Source: Acidobacteriota bacterium
GTDB lineage: Bacteria; Acidobacteriota; Terriglobia; Terriglobales; Acidobacteriaceae
NCBI GenBank assembly: GCA_003225055.1
Contig: QIAU01000144.1
Span: 1 to 64,000 of the forward strand
Direction: 5' to 3'
Length of the DNA stretch: 64,000 nucleotides
Under the pieces are notes generated by a model, which saw nothing but the letters and a program-made list of their open reading frames with translations, was not told the DNA's origin and searched no databases. This document shows positions 43,791-54,699 of the stretch, one piece after another. Positions within the stretch are counted from its first letter, which is position 1, and every line of letters begins with the position of its first letter. The translations under genes and the position numbers were made by a program.

Positions 43791-45803
43791 TTAAGCGACG
43801 CTGCGGCCGGTTGATCCGGCCATTGATTCCGAAACACACCCCGCCAACATATTATTGAGATCTTTAAAGATGGATTCGAATCTGTCCAAGGCCGGAGGCA
43901 CGTCCGGGAGGGCGTTGAAAACAGCATCCCGGTGCTTAATAAAGTACTCGGACGCTGTGTAACGGCTAAATCCCACGCCGAAGGAGGGCATGGCACGAAA
44001 TTTGTCCTCCACGACCTTGGCCACGCGTGCTTCGGCCTGCTCGTCGTCTTTCAATTCCGATGAGCCCACTAAACCGTATGCCTTGTTCACCAAGGTAAGA
44101 TAGTTTCGCCAGCCGATTACATCTTCCATATCAGCCTCGGGCTTATTGACGTAGAGAGGTAAGGTCAGGACGTGACCATCGAGCAATAGCTTGAGTCTTC
44201 CCACCGCCGTCGGGCCCTTCTTCTCTTCTCCCAAGCTGTAGTCGACCAACACCGCGACTCGAAGGTTCTTATTGCCGAAGAGGCTAACGAATGCGGCGAC
44301 GTTATCCACACCCCCAACCGGGCAGACCGTCCATTGCGGGCTCAGGTGAGTCCGGCCTCTATGCTTCAAGGCCTCAGAAAACCCGGTCAGATACAGCAAA
44401 TCGGAAGGCGACTCGACTATCAGACTATATTCGGCCACAGCGAGTCTCTTACTGATCTCGTAACCGAGAGCGCCCTGCAGGGGAAAGATCGTATCGCGAT
44501 CGGTCGTACACACAAAATCGGTGACTTTTGAGCCCACGGGCTGCACCCGACCGTTGCCCTCCTCAACGACCACATCTTCCACGGTGAGCACACCCGCCAG
44601 ATGGTTCGAGTCAACCATGAACGGAGAGTGCGTGGTGTATATGACTTGATAGTCTTTCTTCAGCCTCTCATCGATGTATCGGAGCAAGTCCGCCTGTGCC
44701 TTAGCGTGCAAACTGAGGCCCGGCTCATCCAAAAGGATGATGACATTCTTGCCGCAGCTCTTTCTCACCTGCGAAAAAAGCACCAGAAAGGAGAAAAACC
44801 AGACGAAACCGCGGCTCCGGTCGTCGAATTTCACGGAAACCTCATGCAGCGGATTGTAAATCCGAGTATGAAGGATTCGGCCCTGGTTGAACGGAGGCGG
44901 ATCTCCGGGCTGCGCCGCATCCAAACTGAAAAGCACGCGAAGACTACGGTTCTGCGACCAATACTCGAACATCTCGCGAGTAATTTTGTTGGAGGCGGCC
45001 TCCAGCCGGGCCTTAAGAGGCTCAAACTTCTCGATGGAACTAATCTCTTCCAGGCTGATACCCACGAAGTTCAGGAAAGCAAGAAATACGGTTTCGCTCG
45101 GCGAGAGATGGCCTGAGTTGTTGCCCTTACGCTGTAGCAGATCCTCAAGTGCAACCGTCCCGCTCATCAGATCATAGTCACTGAAGTAGAGAAACGTGGG
45201 CAGCCTGAGGGCGGCCACAGCCGTCTTTCGCGGGTCTTGGTCGCGAAGACCGTGAATTCTGTCGAGAACTAGGTTTTCCCGTTCCGAAGTTGAACCGGCG
45301 GCAAATTTCGTTTGCAGATACCTCTTGAGTTCGGCAACCGTACGATACCTGCGCGCCCGTGCCGTTTCTTCTGGATCGAGGCCGGCCGCATCAACGAGAT
45401 GGTCGATGACCCTGGTTTCATCGATGGAGATAACCCAGATAGTTCCCTTGTCATGGTAGCGCTTGTACACGTCGACTTCGCGCGAAGTAACGGTGCGAGG
45501 GCCTAAAGCCTTCTCAATTGCGTTTACGTCCGCGTCGTCGAGTTCCCAGCTCGTCGTAACAACACACGCTTCGCGGCCGCGGTGGCGCTCATCATATTCC
45601 AACAAGTAGCGCCGGGGATATTCTTCAATTTTGTCGTATTCCGACAATTCGGCGTCGTAAGGGTTTAGACGATGGAGCGCGTCCAGAATCGCAGTTTTTC
45701 CCGACTCATTTTTGCCAATCAGACAGGTAACCCGGTCAAGCATGAACTCGTTCGAGTCTTCGACAATCTTGAAGTTAGTGACACGTGCTTTGCGCAGTAA
45801 CAT
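43791..45803 (-). CDS. OLD-family ATP-dependent endonuclease, class 1 (standalone)
   Basis: 670 aa. The N-terminal ABC/SMC-like ATPase has Walker A GKNESGKT (30-37), a split insertion, and signature/Walker B region IILLDEPGLSLHAKAQADLL with the H-loop IYTTHSPFMVD. The C-terminal Toprim-like nuclease shows LIVESPSDLLYLTGF (Glu, Asp) and LRVAVLVDYSLGEEKKG, although the DxD pair is D-Y. OLD proteins cleave DNA and include anti-phage enzymes. No UvrD-like gajB partner is adjacent, so it is class 1. AAAGGAG precedes the ATG. It borders the mobile-element zone, consistent with acquisition. Confidence 0.85.
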   Translation of the reverse strand: MLLRKARVTNFKIVEDSNEFMLDRVTCLIGKNESGKTAILDALHRLNPYDAELSEYDKIEEYPRRYLLEYDERHRGREACVVTTSWELDDADVNAIEKALGPRTVTSREVDVYKRYHDKGTIWVISIDETRVIDHLVDAAGLDPEETARARRYRTVAELKRYLQTKFAAGSTSERENLVLDRIHGLRDQDPRKTAVAALRLPTFLYFSDYDLMSGTVALEDLLQRKGNNSGHLSPSETVFLAFLNFVGISLEEISSIEKFEPLKARLEAASNKITREMFEYWSQNRSLRVLFSLDAAQPGDPPPFNQGRILHTRIYNPLHEVSVKFDDRSRGFVWFFSFLVLFSQVRKSCGKNVIILLDEPGLSLHAKAQADLLRYIDERLKKDYQVIYTTHSPFMVDSNHLAGVLTVEDVVVEEGNGRVQPVGSKVTDFVCTTDRDTIFPLQGALGYEISKRLAVAEYSLIVESPSDLLYLTGFSEALKHRGRTHLSPQWTVCPVGGVDNVAAFVSLFGNKNLRVAVLVDYSLGEEKKGPTAVGRLKLLLDGHVLTLPLYVNKPEADMEDVIGWRNYLTLVNKAYGLVGSSELKDDEQAEARVAKVVEDKFRAMPSFGVGFSRYTASEYFIKHRDAVFNALPDVPPALDRFESIFKDLNNMLAGCVSESMAGSTGRSVA

Positions 45804-46409
45804 CTAGGATTCTCCTTTGGGTAGTTAGCGCAATCAGAAACAGAACATTGCGCACACAGGCCGCCGTGCTTGTTCTCTAACCTGGCACGGTGCTCATACC
45901 TAAGAACGAGGGATGTTGACGGGTCGTGGCTCTCGGCCAGAGACACTTATTTTTTGGGAAGCCTATTCTCCTCCTCAAATGGACTCCGTGTCAACGTAGC
46001 AGAGCACTCGCGACCAAGAGGTGCCCTTCCGGACAGTGGCCATTAGTACATGTACCTGCTGGCAGTGGTGACGTGGGAACGGGTGAACGCCCCTGCCTGT
46101 CCGCTCCCGTAGGGCACGATTGTCCTAATATTCCCACCGGATTCGGAAGCCTGGGTCAACGACCCCGGAGTTGTTCATCTAGGTAGCCGCTATCGTGGGA
46201 CATAGACAGATGGCTTAGTTAGGGTGAAGGATAGATGGCTTAGGCTTAGGGTGAAGGATAGATGGCTAGGGTGAAGCCGTGGGTGACCGCTGTGTCCGGT
46301 GCGGACCTCTGTCCGCGCGTGTTAGCCATGATTCAGCACAATCCAGCGCAGACATCAAGACAGCGGCGACCGTACAGCCCTGTCACGACAGAAGCATGCC
46401 AGGGAATCT
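45804..46409. other. 606-base region without a recognised gene
   Basis: Upstream of the OLD gene. A short Cys-rich frame on the minus strand (45946 to about 45804, GLCAQCSVSDC) and a plus-strand frame at 45926 are not convincing. Contains the tandem repeat at 46208-46276. May hold a degraded insertion sequence. Confidence 0.4.
46208..46276 (+). repeat. short tandem repeat, 2.6 copies of about 26 bp
   Basis: The unit AGATGGCTTAG-(TT/GCTT)-AGGGTGAAGGAT occurs at 46208-46232 and 46233-46259, followed by a partial copy at 46260-46276. Non-coding. Too few copies and no spacers, so not CRISPR. Confidence 0.8.
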
Positions 46410-47078
46410 CTATTTTTGCTTGATGACCAGTTCGCCGTTCTCGACGCGCACGTCGTTGACGAAGTCGGGCAGCTTCAGACGATCGCGCTGCTCCATCATT
46501 TTCTTCTGCAGTGCGCTGTTGACTAGTGAGACGGGGACATTCAGATCGCCCACCTTGAACTCGGTAGGGTCGAAGGTGGCGTATCCATCTTTGGAGCCGA
46601 GGTGACCACCCACGGTAATGTAAACCTTCTTGCCGCCGACTTCGCTCACGAACTGCCCGCGCACGATGTTACCCTCAAAACTGATGATCGGCTCCTGCAG
46701 GCTGGCCGGATCTAGCGATCCCGGGCCGACCTTGGCGGCCGGGTTGGGAGAATTGCCGGAATTGGGAGCGGCAGCCGGCGTCGAAGGTGCGGGTACGGCA
46801 CCGGCCGCTTGGGCAATGGCAGCTCCAATCTCGTTGGCGGTCAGATGCACCTCTGATCCGGTTTGTCCCTGAGCTTGCGCCTGCTGCAATTGGTCTACTT
46901 TCGCCTGAAAGGATTGTGCATTAGCAGCTATGGCGGCGGGAGCCTGGGGTGGCGCTACCGGATTGGGTTTCTTAAGGGCAAGGATAAGAGCGAAAACGGA
47001 GATCACGAGGGTCGCAATGCTGATCGCGCGGCTAAGCGTTATCCTCTCACGGTTCTCGGACGTGCCCCAGGTGTGCAT
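46410..47078 (-). CDS. conserved single-pass membrane protein
   Basis: 222 aa. Short N-terminus, one membrane helix (SIATLVISVFALILALKK), a Gln/Ala-rich coil (about 45-75), a Pro/Ala/Asn linker, then a compact C-terminal domain (LQEPIISFEGNIVRGQFVSE to VENGELVIKQK, about 130-222). The topology suggests an anchor with the domain outside the cytoplasm. Recurrent in acidobacteria as far as I can judge; function unknown. Confidence 0.7.
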   Translation of the reverse strand: MHTWGTSENRERITLSRAISIATLVISVFALILALKKPNPVAPPQAPAAIAANAQSFQAKVDQLQQAQAQGQTGSEVHLTANEIGAAIAQAAGAVPAPSTPAAAPNSGNSPNPAAKVGPGSLDPASLQEPIISFEGNIVRGQFVSEVGGKKVYITVGGHLGSKDGYATFDPTEFKVGDLNVPVSLVNSALQKKMMEQRDRLKLPDFVNDVRVENGELVIKQK

Positions 47079-47434
47079 GCGCTCCGCACCAGTATCTGAG
47101 CATTCGGGGCGGGGGTGTATATGACGAAAGGAGGTGAACGTCTGGAGCGTTCGGTTTGTGGTTCGGGGCAGCCCGTCTGTGTCGTCCCTGGCGGGACTTA
47201 GTGCAGTTTTTCCCGCCTTACCGGGCTGAGGGGGCGCCGCTGCGCGGCCGGAGCGGGGAGGGGAGGGGATGTTTTGCGTTGACCTCTACCACGTTCACAT
47301 GCATCAAGAGGGCTGAGCACAGCCCGGTCTATGCCCGAGACCCGACCGCGTTGCTCGATCAGGGGAGCCGGTTGGAGTGGCCCGCACGGCCGGGGGGGGT
47401 CCGAGACCCCGCGCCGCCCCACCACCAATGGTTT
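47079..47434. other. 356-base GC-rich intergenic region
   Basis: Contains a perfect Shine-Dalgarno-like AAAGGAGGTGA (47127-47137) on the plus strand with no ATG, GTG or TTG start at suitable distance. The rest is G/C-rich, with no ORF or repeat recognised. Confidence 0.4.
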
Positions 47435-48910
<1,476 letters not shown>

Positions 48911-49001
48911 CAGTGGTGATTATATCGTTTGGGTCGGAACGGCAACCGCTAAAGCTGGGGTTTGTAATCCCGAGCTGCGTCCCCTCGAGTGCGCTCGGGG
49001 C

Positions 49002-49016
49002 AGGCTCTCGCCCGCG
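49002..49016. repeat. dispersed intergenic repeat, type B copy 2
   Basis: AGGCTCTCGCCCGCG, identical to 34669-34683, in the short gap between gatB and the 49065 gene. Confidence 0.4.
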
Positions 49017-49064
49017 GCCGCGGACGGCTCGGAATGACAGACCTCTGGGTGTGGATGAATAGGC

Positions 49065-49739
49065 CTAATTCGACCTGGTCGGCGGGGCGCTCAGGTACTT
49101 CTCCATGGGAATCTCAAAATACATGAGTTCGTCGCCTTTGTCGTTGCGCACGCCAGTCAAGTAGAAGTGCGCTCCGGCCAGCGGTGTGGACATCCCGGCA
49201 ACATCGAAGAAGAGAAATCCTGACTGGGTTGAGTGTGGCTCAACCGCCTTGGCGTTGAACCCGGCGTTCTGGATCTCATCGAGCGCTTTTGGACTCACCG
49301 CCCCTTTAATTTTCTTACGGGGAAAAGGCAGTGGCGATGAAGGGACGTCGGCGCGCGACGGATGGGAGAGCCGGCGATATATGTCATCGCTATCGGCAGG
49401 CGAGATTTTGGCCCGATCCACCGTGACGAGCTGAGCTTTCATGCCGGAGAGGGAAATGGGCTGCTCCGAATCGTTGGTGACGATAACCAATATCGGAAGC
49501 AGGCCTTCCTGGCGGTAGTTGATGGTAAAAATTTGGGCCTTGTCGGGCATGTCGTAGGGATCGACCGCTACGGTCACGGCCTCGTCCTTATGTTGATCGT
49601 GCGCAGGATAGCTGACGGCCGACTTGGCGGCCGGTCTTACAAACTCTTTGGCGGCAAAACCAAGGACCGCAGGCGTGAGGGCGCAGGCAATGATCGCGAG
49701 GCGGTGGCTGACGGCCCTTCGGTGAGCATGATCTTGCAT
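49065..49739 (-). CDS. secreted hypothetical protein
   Basis: 224 aa. A signal anchor (RLAIIACALTPAVLGFAAKE) and a mature beta-rich domain with PDKAQIFTINYRQEGLLPIL, VTNDSEQPISLSGMKAQLVT and a C-terminal FYLTGVRNDKGDELMYFEIP. It resembles periplasmic immunoglobulin-like proteins of acidobacteria; no function assigned. It is divergent from waaA, with only about 60 bases between the two starts. Confidence 0.7.
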   Translation of the reverse strand: MQDHAHRRAVSHRLAIIACALTPAVLGFAAKEFVRPAAKSAVSYPAHDQHKDEAVTVAVDPYDMPDKAQIFTINYRQEGLLPILVIVTNDSEQPISLSGMKAQLVTVDRAKISPADSDDIYRRLSHPSRADVPSSPLPFPRKKIKGAVSPKALDEIQNAGFNAKAVEPHSTQSGFLFFDVAGMSTPLAGAHFYLTGVRNDKGDELMYFEIPMEKYLSAPPTRSN

Positions 49740-49801
49740 AGCTTCATTATAGGATGCAAAGCGGCGCGCCCTTGGTGCCTCGGCGGGACGCGACGGTTAG
49801 A

Positions 49802-51118
49802 ATGTCCCTTCCCATGTACTGGCTTTATAGTGCGCTGCTGGCACTCGGGCTCCTGGTGACCTTGCCGTATTGGCTGCTGCACATGCTCCGCCATGGAAAA
49901 TACCGTTCGGGTCTGGCGGAGCGCCTGGGGAAAGTTCCGCAACGCCTGAGGATTCCAGAAGCGGCGATCATCTGGGTCCATGCGGTGTCGGTTGGCGAGG
50001 TGCTGGCGGTCAGCCGGCTGATCACGGAAATGGGGGCACGATTGCCGCGATATCATGTGGTGGTTTCAACTACGACCGATACGGGTCAGAAGCTCGCTCG
50101 CGAACGCTTCGGGGAGGGCAACGTATTTTATTTCCCGCTGGATCTCGCCCTCGCCATTGCGCCTTATCTCGAGAAGGTTCGGCCGCGGCTGGTCGTGGTT
50201 GCGGAAACGGAATTGTGGCCCAATTTCTTTCGGCTGGCCAAACGAAGTGGCGCCAAGCTGGCAGTGGTTAATGCGCGCATTTCCGATCGCTCGTTCTCGG
50301 GATACTGCCGGTTCCGATTCTTGTTGACCGAAGTGCTGACGCAAATTGATCTTTTCCTTGCGCAGACGGACACGGACCGCAGGCGGCTAGTGGAGATGGG
50401 AGCCCCGACGGAGCGAGTGCAAGTCAGCGGGAACTTGAAATTCGACGTCGCGGCTCCCAGTCTGCCCGCGATTGCGGCCAGCTTGCGGGCAGCGTTCGAA
50501 CGCACCAGCGCTGGTCCCGTCATCGTAGCCGGAAGCACGATGGAAGGAGAGGAACCGCTGCTGCTGCGCGCTTTCGAGATCGTGCGCGGCAGCCATCCTA
50601 AGGCCGTAATGATTCTCGCGCCCCGGCACCCGGAACGATTCGAGCCAGTTGCCGAGCTGCTGGCGGCCTTGAATATTCCTTTTTGGCGGCGCACGCTGTG
50701 GAGCGGCGAAGACCTGGGCGGCAGTGTTTTGTTGCTGGACACGATCGGGGAACTGGCCGCTATTTACCTTCTGGCGCATCTTGCCTTCGTGGGCGGAAGT
50801 CTGGTGGAGCACGGCGGCCACAACATTCTCGAGCCCGCGCAGTATGGGGTGGCCGTGGTGGTTGGCCCCCACTACGGGAACTTTCGCGACATGGTGGACC
50901 TGTTCCGCGCCGCGGATGCGATTCGGGTGGTCGGGCCGGCGGAGCTTCCTTTGTGTTTCGTTGACCTGCTTTCGAATGAGGCGGAACGGACAGCCCTTGG
51001 TCGGCGGGCGCAAGCCACGGCCCGCCGCCAGACGGGGAGCACCGAGCGCACACTGAGAGCCCTGGAAGCGCTGCTCCTATCCGACGAAACGGTGGCGATT
51101 AATTCGTCAAAACCATGA
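49802..51118 (+). CDS. waaA: 3-deoxy-D-manno-octulosonic acid transferase
   Basis: About 438 aa. A membrane anchor (MYWLYSALLALGLLVTLPYW) is followed by a GT30 N-domain (AIIWVHAVSVGEVLAVSRLI, with VVAETELWPNFFRLAKRSGA) and a C-domain (PVIVAGSTMEGEEPLLLRAF, FVGGSLVEHGGHNILEPAQY). It transfers Kdo from CMP-Kdo to lipid IVA on the inner membrane. Starts at 49802 (MSLPMYW) and 49814 are both possible. The stop overlaps the lpxK ATG by four bases. Confidence 0.95.
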   Translation: MSLPMYWLYSALLALGLLVTLPYWLLHMLRHGKYRSGLAERLGKVPQRLRIPEAAIIWVHAVSVGEVLAVSRLITEMGARLPRYHVVVSTTTDTGQKLARERFGEGNVFYFPLDLALAIAPYLEKVRPRLVVVAETELWPNFFRLAKRSGAKLAVVNARISDRSFSGYCRFRFLLTEVLTQIDLFLAQTDTDRRRLVEMGAPTERVQVSGNLKFDVAAPSLPAIAASLRAAFERTSAGPVIVAGSTMEGEEPLLLRAFEIVRGSHPKAVMILAPRHPERFEPVAELLAALNIPFWRRTLWSGEDLGGSVLLLDTIGELAAIYLLAHLAFVGGSLVEHGGHNILEPAQYGVAVVVGPHYGNFRDMVDLFRAADAIRVVGPAELPLCFVDLLSNEAERTALGRRAQATARRQTGSTERTLRALEALLLSDETVAINSSKP

Positions 51119-52059
51119 ACCCACTCGCCTCGATTTTTGCAGCCGGGGTGCACCTACGCAACGCGCTCTACGATCGCGGCAGGTTGCCGCAGCGGCGGCT
51201 GCAAGGACCGACCATCAGCGTAGGAAACCTGTCGGTGGGCGGTTCCGGGAAGACGCCCTTTGTCCTGCTACTTGGGGAGCTGCTGAAGACGCGGGGGGTG
51301 AAGTTTGACGTGCTGTCCCGCGGCTACGGCCGCGAGACTCGAGGGGTCCTCCTAGTGGAGGCGAGTGGTTCAAGCCGCGATTTTGGAGACGAGCCTTTGC
51401 TGATCGCACGCCGTCTGGGGTTGCCGGTTGTTCTCGGTGAAGACCGGTACGAAGCCGGAGTGTTTGCGGAGAAGAAGTTTGGTCCACAGTTTCACATTCT
51501 CGATGACGGGTTCCAGCATCGCGCCCTGGCCCGCGACTTCGATATCGTGCTGGTCACGCCGGACGATGCTCGCGATCGTCTTTTGCCGGCGGGCCGCCTG
51601 CGCGAGCCGGTGACTTCCCTGCGCCGGGCAGATGCCGTGGTTCTGAGCAGCGGCGCATCGCCGCAGGTGTTTCCTGTGGCCGGCAAGCTGGTGTGGCGAG
51701 TTCGGCGCGGCATTGTTGCCAAACATGTACCTGCTCGCCCGGTAGCGTTCTGCGGAATTGCCCGCCCTCGGAGTTTTCTGCTGCAGCTGCGTACGGCGGG
51801 TGTCGAACCCGCCGCCGAGGCCGTTTATCGCGATCATCATGTCTACACGGAAAAAGATATCCGCGAGCTGTTGCGGGTGAAGGCGGAAAGCGAAGCGCAA
51901 GGGTTTGTCACCACAGAAAAAGACGCGATCAATCTGGGCGGCTATCTTTCGACCCTCGAGCCCCTCGCGGTCATTCCCGTGAAAATGGAACTGCTCGACG
52001 CCACTAATGCCGTGGATACCATGCTGCGGCTGGTTGAGGAACGCAGGCGCGCGGCATGA
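51115..52059 (+). CDS. lpxK: tetraacyldisaccharide 4'-kinase
   Basis: 314 aa. The N-terminal amphipathic region is followed by Walker A in ISVGNLSVGGSGKTPFVLLL, then LSRGYGRETRGVLLVEASGS and the DDGFQHRALARDFDIVLV metal/catalytic block, and a C-terminal CGIARPRSFLLQL and DHHVYTEKDIRELL region. It phosphorylates the 4'-position of the lipid A precursor. It begins within the waaA stop (ATGA) and its own stop overlaps the kinase gene that follows, so all are probably one operon. Confidence 0.95.
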   Translation: MNPLASIFAAGVHLRNALYDRGRLPQRRLQGPTISVGNLSVGGSGKTPFVLLLGELLKTRGVKFDVLSRGYGRETRGVLLVEASGSSRDFGDEPLLIARRLGLPVVLGEDRYEAGVFAEKKFGPQFHILDDGFQHRALARDFDIVLVTPDDARDRLLPAGRLREPVTSLRRADAVVLSSGASPQVFPVAGKLVWRVRRGIVAKHVPARPVAFCGIARPRSFLLQLRTAGVEPAAEAVYRDHHVYTEKDIRELLRVKAESEAQGFVTTEKDAINLGGYLSTLEPLAVIPVKMELLDATNAVDTMLRLVEERRRAA

Positions 52060-53111
52060 GAAAATTGCCCTTCAGCATGAAACAGCACCACAAGCAAAGC
52101 GATCGGCTCAAAGACGTCGTAGAATCGTTTCCCAAGCTCACGGTCATAGTGGTGGGTGACCTGGTGGCCGATGAATTCCTGTTTGGCGAGATCTCACGCG
52201 TGTCGCGGGAAGCGCCGGTCCTAATTCTCAAGCACCGGGAACGCAGGTTGGCGCCCGGCGGCGGAGCGAATGCTGTCTACAATCTGGCTGATCTCGGGGT
52301 GAACGTTCTGCCGGTCGGCGTGGTGGGCGATGATGAACCCGGCAAGCTGCTCATCAAGGCGTTTCGCCATAAGCACATTCCGATCACGGGCGTATTGAAG
52401 GAGAAGGGTTACACCACCGTTACCAAGACCAGAATTCTGGCCGGGATGACGCATTCGTCGCGGCAACAGGTGGTGCGGCTCGATCGCGAACCCTCGGCGG
52501 AACCCAGCCAGCATCTGAAACGCGAGCTGGTTCTGGCCGCCCGCAGGTACGCGCGGGCTTCCGATGGATTGCTGATTTCCGATTACGGCTATGGCGCCGC
52601 GAGTCCGCAGATCCTGAGCGCGATCCGGGCGAAGGGCGGGCTGGATCGGCTGCCGGTCACACTCGATTCTCGGTATCGCATGTTGGAATATTCAGGCGTG
52701 ACCGCGGCAACGCCCAACGAGCCGGAGGTCGAGGAAGCGATGGGCATCAAAATCGGGCAGGACTGGTCCCGGCTGATCTCAGCGGGAGAGCAGATCATCG
52801 GACGCATGGGGCTCGAGTCGCTCGTCATAACCCGCGGGCGGGATGGCATGGTGGCCTTCAACAGGCGGCACAAGCCGCTCGATATACCGATTTATGGCTC
52901 CGACGAGGTCGCGGATGTGACCGGAGCGGGCGATACCGTGATTGCAACCTTCACCGCCGCACTGGCGGCCGGTGCCAGCACGGAAGAGGCCGCCCATCTC
53001 GCTAACTACGCGGGAGGGATCGTGGTGATGAAGCGTGGAACCGCGACGGTCTCACAGCAAGAACTCTTACACGCGATCGAAACCTCTCCCCCGGCGACCA
53101 GATCCCATTGA
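52056..53111 (+). CDS. rfaE1: heptose-7-phosphate kinase (HldE N-domain type, RfaE1)
   Basis: 351 aa ribokinase/PfkB-family kinase. [40 protein letters not shown] and the C-terminal [20 protein letters not shown] anion-hole/base motif. It phosphorylates D-glycero-D-manno-heptose 7-phosphate at C1 for the LPS inner core. It overlaps lpxK upstream and the adenylyltransferase downstream by four bases each. The kinase and nucleotidyltransferase are separate genes rather than the fused HldE. Confidence 0.92.
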   Translation: MRKLPFSMKQHHKQSDRLKDVVESFPKLTVIVVGDLVADEFLFGEISRVSREAPVLILKHRERRLAPGGGANAVYNLADLGVNVLPVGVVGDDEPGKLLIKAFRHKHIPITGVLKEKGYTTVTKTRILAGMTHSSRQQVVRLDREPSAEPSQHLKRELVLAARRYARASDGLLISDYGYGAASPQILSAIRAKGGLDRLPVTLDSRYRMLEYSGVTAATPNEPEVEEAMGIKIGQDWSRLISAGEQIIGRMGLESLVITRGRDGMVAFNRRHKPLDIPIYGSDEVADVTGAGDTVIATFTAALAAGASTEEAAHLANYAGGIVVMKRGTATVSQQELLHAIETSPPATRSH

Positions 53112-53602
53112 AAACGCCTGCGAGTCCCAAGATCGTGAGCCGCGAAGAACTGCGCCAGCGGGTGAGCGAGTGGCGCCGCGCAGGTGAGCGTATTGTGTTG
53201 GGGAATGGAGCTTTTGACCTGTTGCATGTCGGACATGTGCGCTATTTGCACGCTGCCAAGGAACTCGGCGGACGACTGGTGGTGGCCATCAATTCTGACG
53301 AATCGGTGTGGGCGCTGAAAGGGGAAGGCCGTCCTCTCATGCCCGCTGAGGAGCGTGCGGAAATTGTGGCTGCGCTTGCCGACGTGGATCTTGTAGTGAT
53401 CTTTCCCGAACCAGATGTGGGGGCGCTGATCAGGGAAATTCGTCCGGACATTCATGCAAAAGGCACGGATTACACGGCGGACAGCGTTCCTGAAGGAGAT
53501 GTGGTTCGGGAGTACGGAGGCCGGGTGGCGATTGTTGGCGACCCCAAAGATCACTCCACCAGCGATATCATCCGTTCTCGCCTCAGCCCGCGGCGGTCTT
53601 GA
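53108..53602 (+). CDS. rfaE2: heptose 1-phosphate adenylyltransferase (RfaE2)
   Basis: 164 aa. [20 protein letters not shown] with the HxGH motif, [20 protein letters not shown] and [20 protein letters not shown]. It transfers AMP from ATP to heptose 1-phosphate to make ADP-heptose. The start is a TTG at 53108 overlapping the kinase stop (TTGA). It ends [18 protein letters not shown], matching the family C-terminus. Confidence 0.92.
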   Translation: MKTPASPKIVSREELRQRVSEWRRAGERIVLGNGAFDLLHVGHVRYLHAAKELGGRLVVAINSDESVWALKGEGRPLMPAEERAEIVAALADVDLVVIFPEPDVGALIREIRPDIHAKGTDYTADSVPEGDVVREYGGRVAIVGDPKDHSTSDIIRSRLSPRRS

Positions 53603-53604
53603 CG

Positions 53605-54699
53605 ATGGAGGGACAAACAGGGTCGACGTCGGCAAGCCGCATCAGGCGCCTGCTGGTGGTGCGGTTGAGCGCCATGGGGGATGTAATCCACACTCTGCCC
53701 GCCGTCGCTGCCCTACGAGAGGCTTTTCCCGAGACGATGATAGGCTGGGCCATCGAGGAGCGCTGGGCGGAGTTGCTGTGTACGCGATCCGCTCGACCCG
53801 GTGGAGCACGTTCGCCGCGCAGGCCGTTGGCTGACCGCGTCCACACCTTCAACCTGCGCGGATGGCGACGGTCTCTGCTCTCGGCTCGCACCTGGGAGCA
53901 GATCAGGACGAGCTTCGGCGATCTGCAAGCTGAGAATTATGAGGTTGCCGTCGATTTTCAGGGCGCGATTCGTTCCGCTCTGCTGGCGAGCTGGTCGGGA
54001 GCGCCAACGATATTTGGCTTTGCTGAGCCACGGGAGAACCTAGCGAGCCTCTTCTACACTCGCCAGGTGCAGGCCCGGGGCACTCACGTCATTGAGCAGA
54101 ACCTTTCGCTGGCGTCCGCCGTAGCATGGCGGGCCCTTTCGTTGCCGCCTGTGGCGTTTCCGCAGGACGAACTTGTCCAATACAACTGTCAAAGAGCGCT
54201 GCAAGCTTTGGGGGGCGCAGACTACCTGATTTTGAATCCGGGCGCGGGTTGGGGCGCGAAGCAGTGGCCGGCAGAACGGTATGGTCAAGTGGCGAAGCGT
54301 CTGTCCGAAGGGGCGGGACTGAAGTCGTTGATCAATTTTGGGCCGGGAGAGGAAGATCTGGCCCGCGCCGCCGAGGCCGCGAGCGGCGGTGCAGCGGTGG
54401 CCAGCTCCGGTTCCTTAAGCGAATTGATTGTGCTCACGCGGCGTGCCCGGCTGGTGATTGGCGGGGACACCGGCCCCCTGCATTTGGGGGCCGCGCTTCG
54501 GATCCCTGTGGTTGGGATTTTTGGCCCCACCAATCCTGCGCGCAACGGACCTTTTGGGACACGCAGCATCGTGTTGCGCAATCCTTTGAGTCCTATTACG
54601 CACGTCCGTCGTAAAGAAGCGGACGAGGCGATGCTGGAAATCACCCCGGAGGATGTCATCCAGGCCGCGCTTAAGCTGCTAAAGGTTTCCCGTGGCTAG
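53605..54699 (+). CDS. family 9 glycosyltransferase (LPS heptosyltransferase)
   Basis: About 364 aa. RLLVVRLSAMGDVIHTLPAV at the N-terminus is the GT9 acceptor-side motif; LNPGAGWGAKQWPAERYGQV and VIGGDTGPLHLGAALRIPVV with GIFGPTNPARNGPFG form the ADP-heptose-binding side. It adds heptose to the Kdo-lipid A core, most like WaaC; exact linkage (I or II) is not decided. ATG at 53605; TTG at 53599 overlaps the previous stop. The next gene overlaps its end. Confidence 0.9.
   Translation: MEGQTGSTSASRIRRLLVVRLSAMGDVIHTLPAVAALREAFPETMIGWAIEERWAELLCTRSARPGGARSPRRPLADRVHTFNLRGWRRSLLSARTWEQIRTSFGDLQAENYEVAVDFQGAIRSALLASWSGAPTIFGFAEPRENLASLFYTRQVQARGTHVIEQNLSLASAVAWRALSLPPVAFPQDELVQYNCQRALQALGGADYLILNPGAGWGAKQWPAERYGQVAKRLSEGAGLKSLINFGPGEEDLARAAEAASGGAAVASSGSLSELIVLTRRARLVIGGDTGPLHLGAALRIPVVGIFGPTNPARNGPFGTRSIVLRNPLSPITHVRRKEADEAMLEITPEDVIQAALKLLKVSRG

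Noticed and set aside
45719-45946. Small Cys-rich protein upstream of the OLD nuclease
   Set aside because: It overlaps the OLD start in another frame and the Cys cluster is not a known motif.
46208-46276. CRISPR array
   Set aside because: Repeats are directly adjacent without unique spacers, only 2.6 copies, and no cas gene is present.
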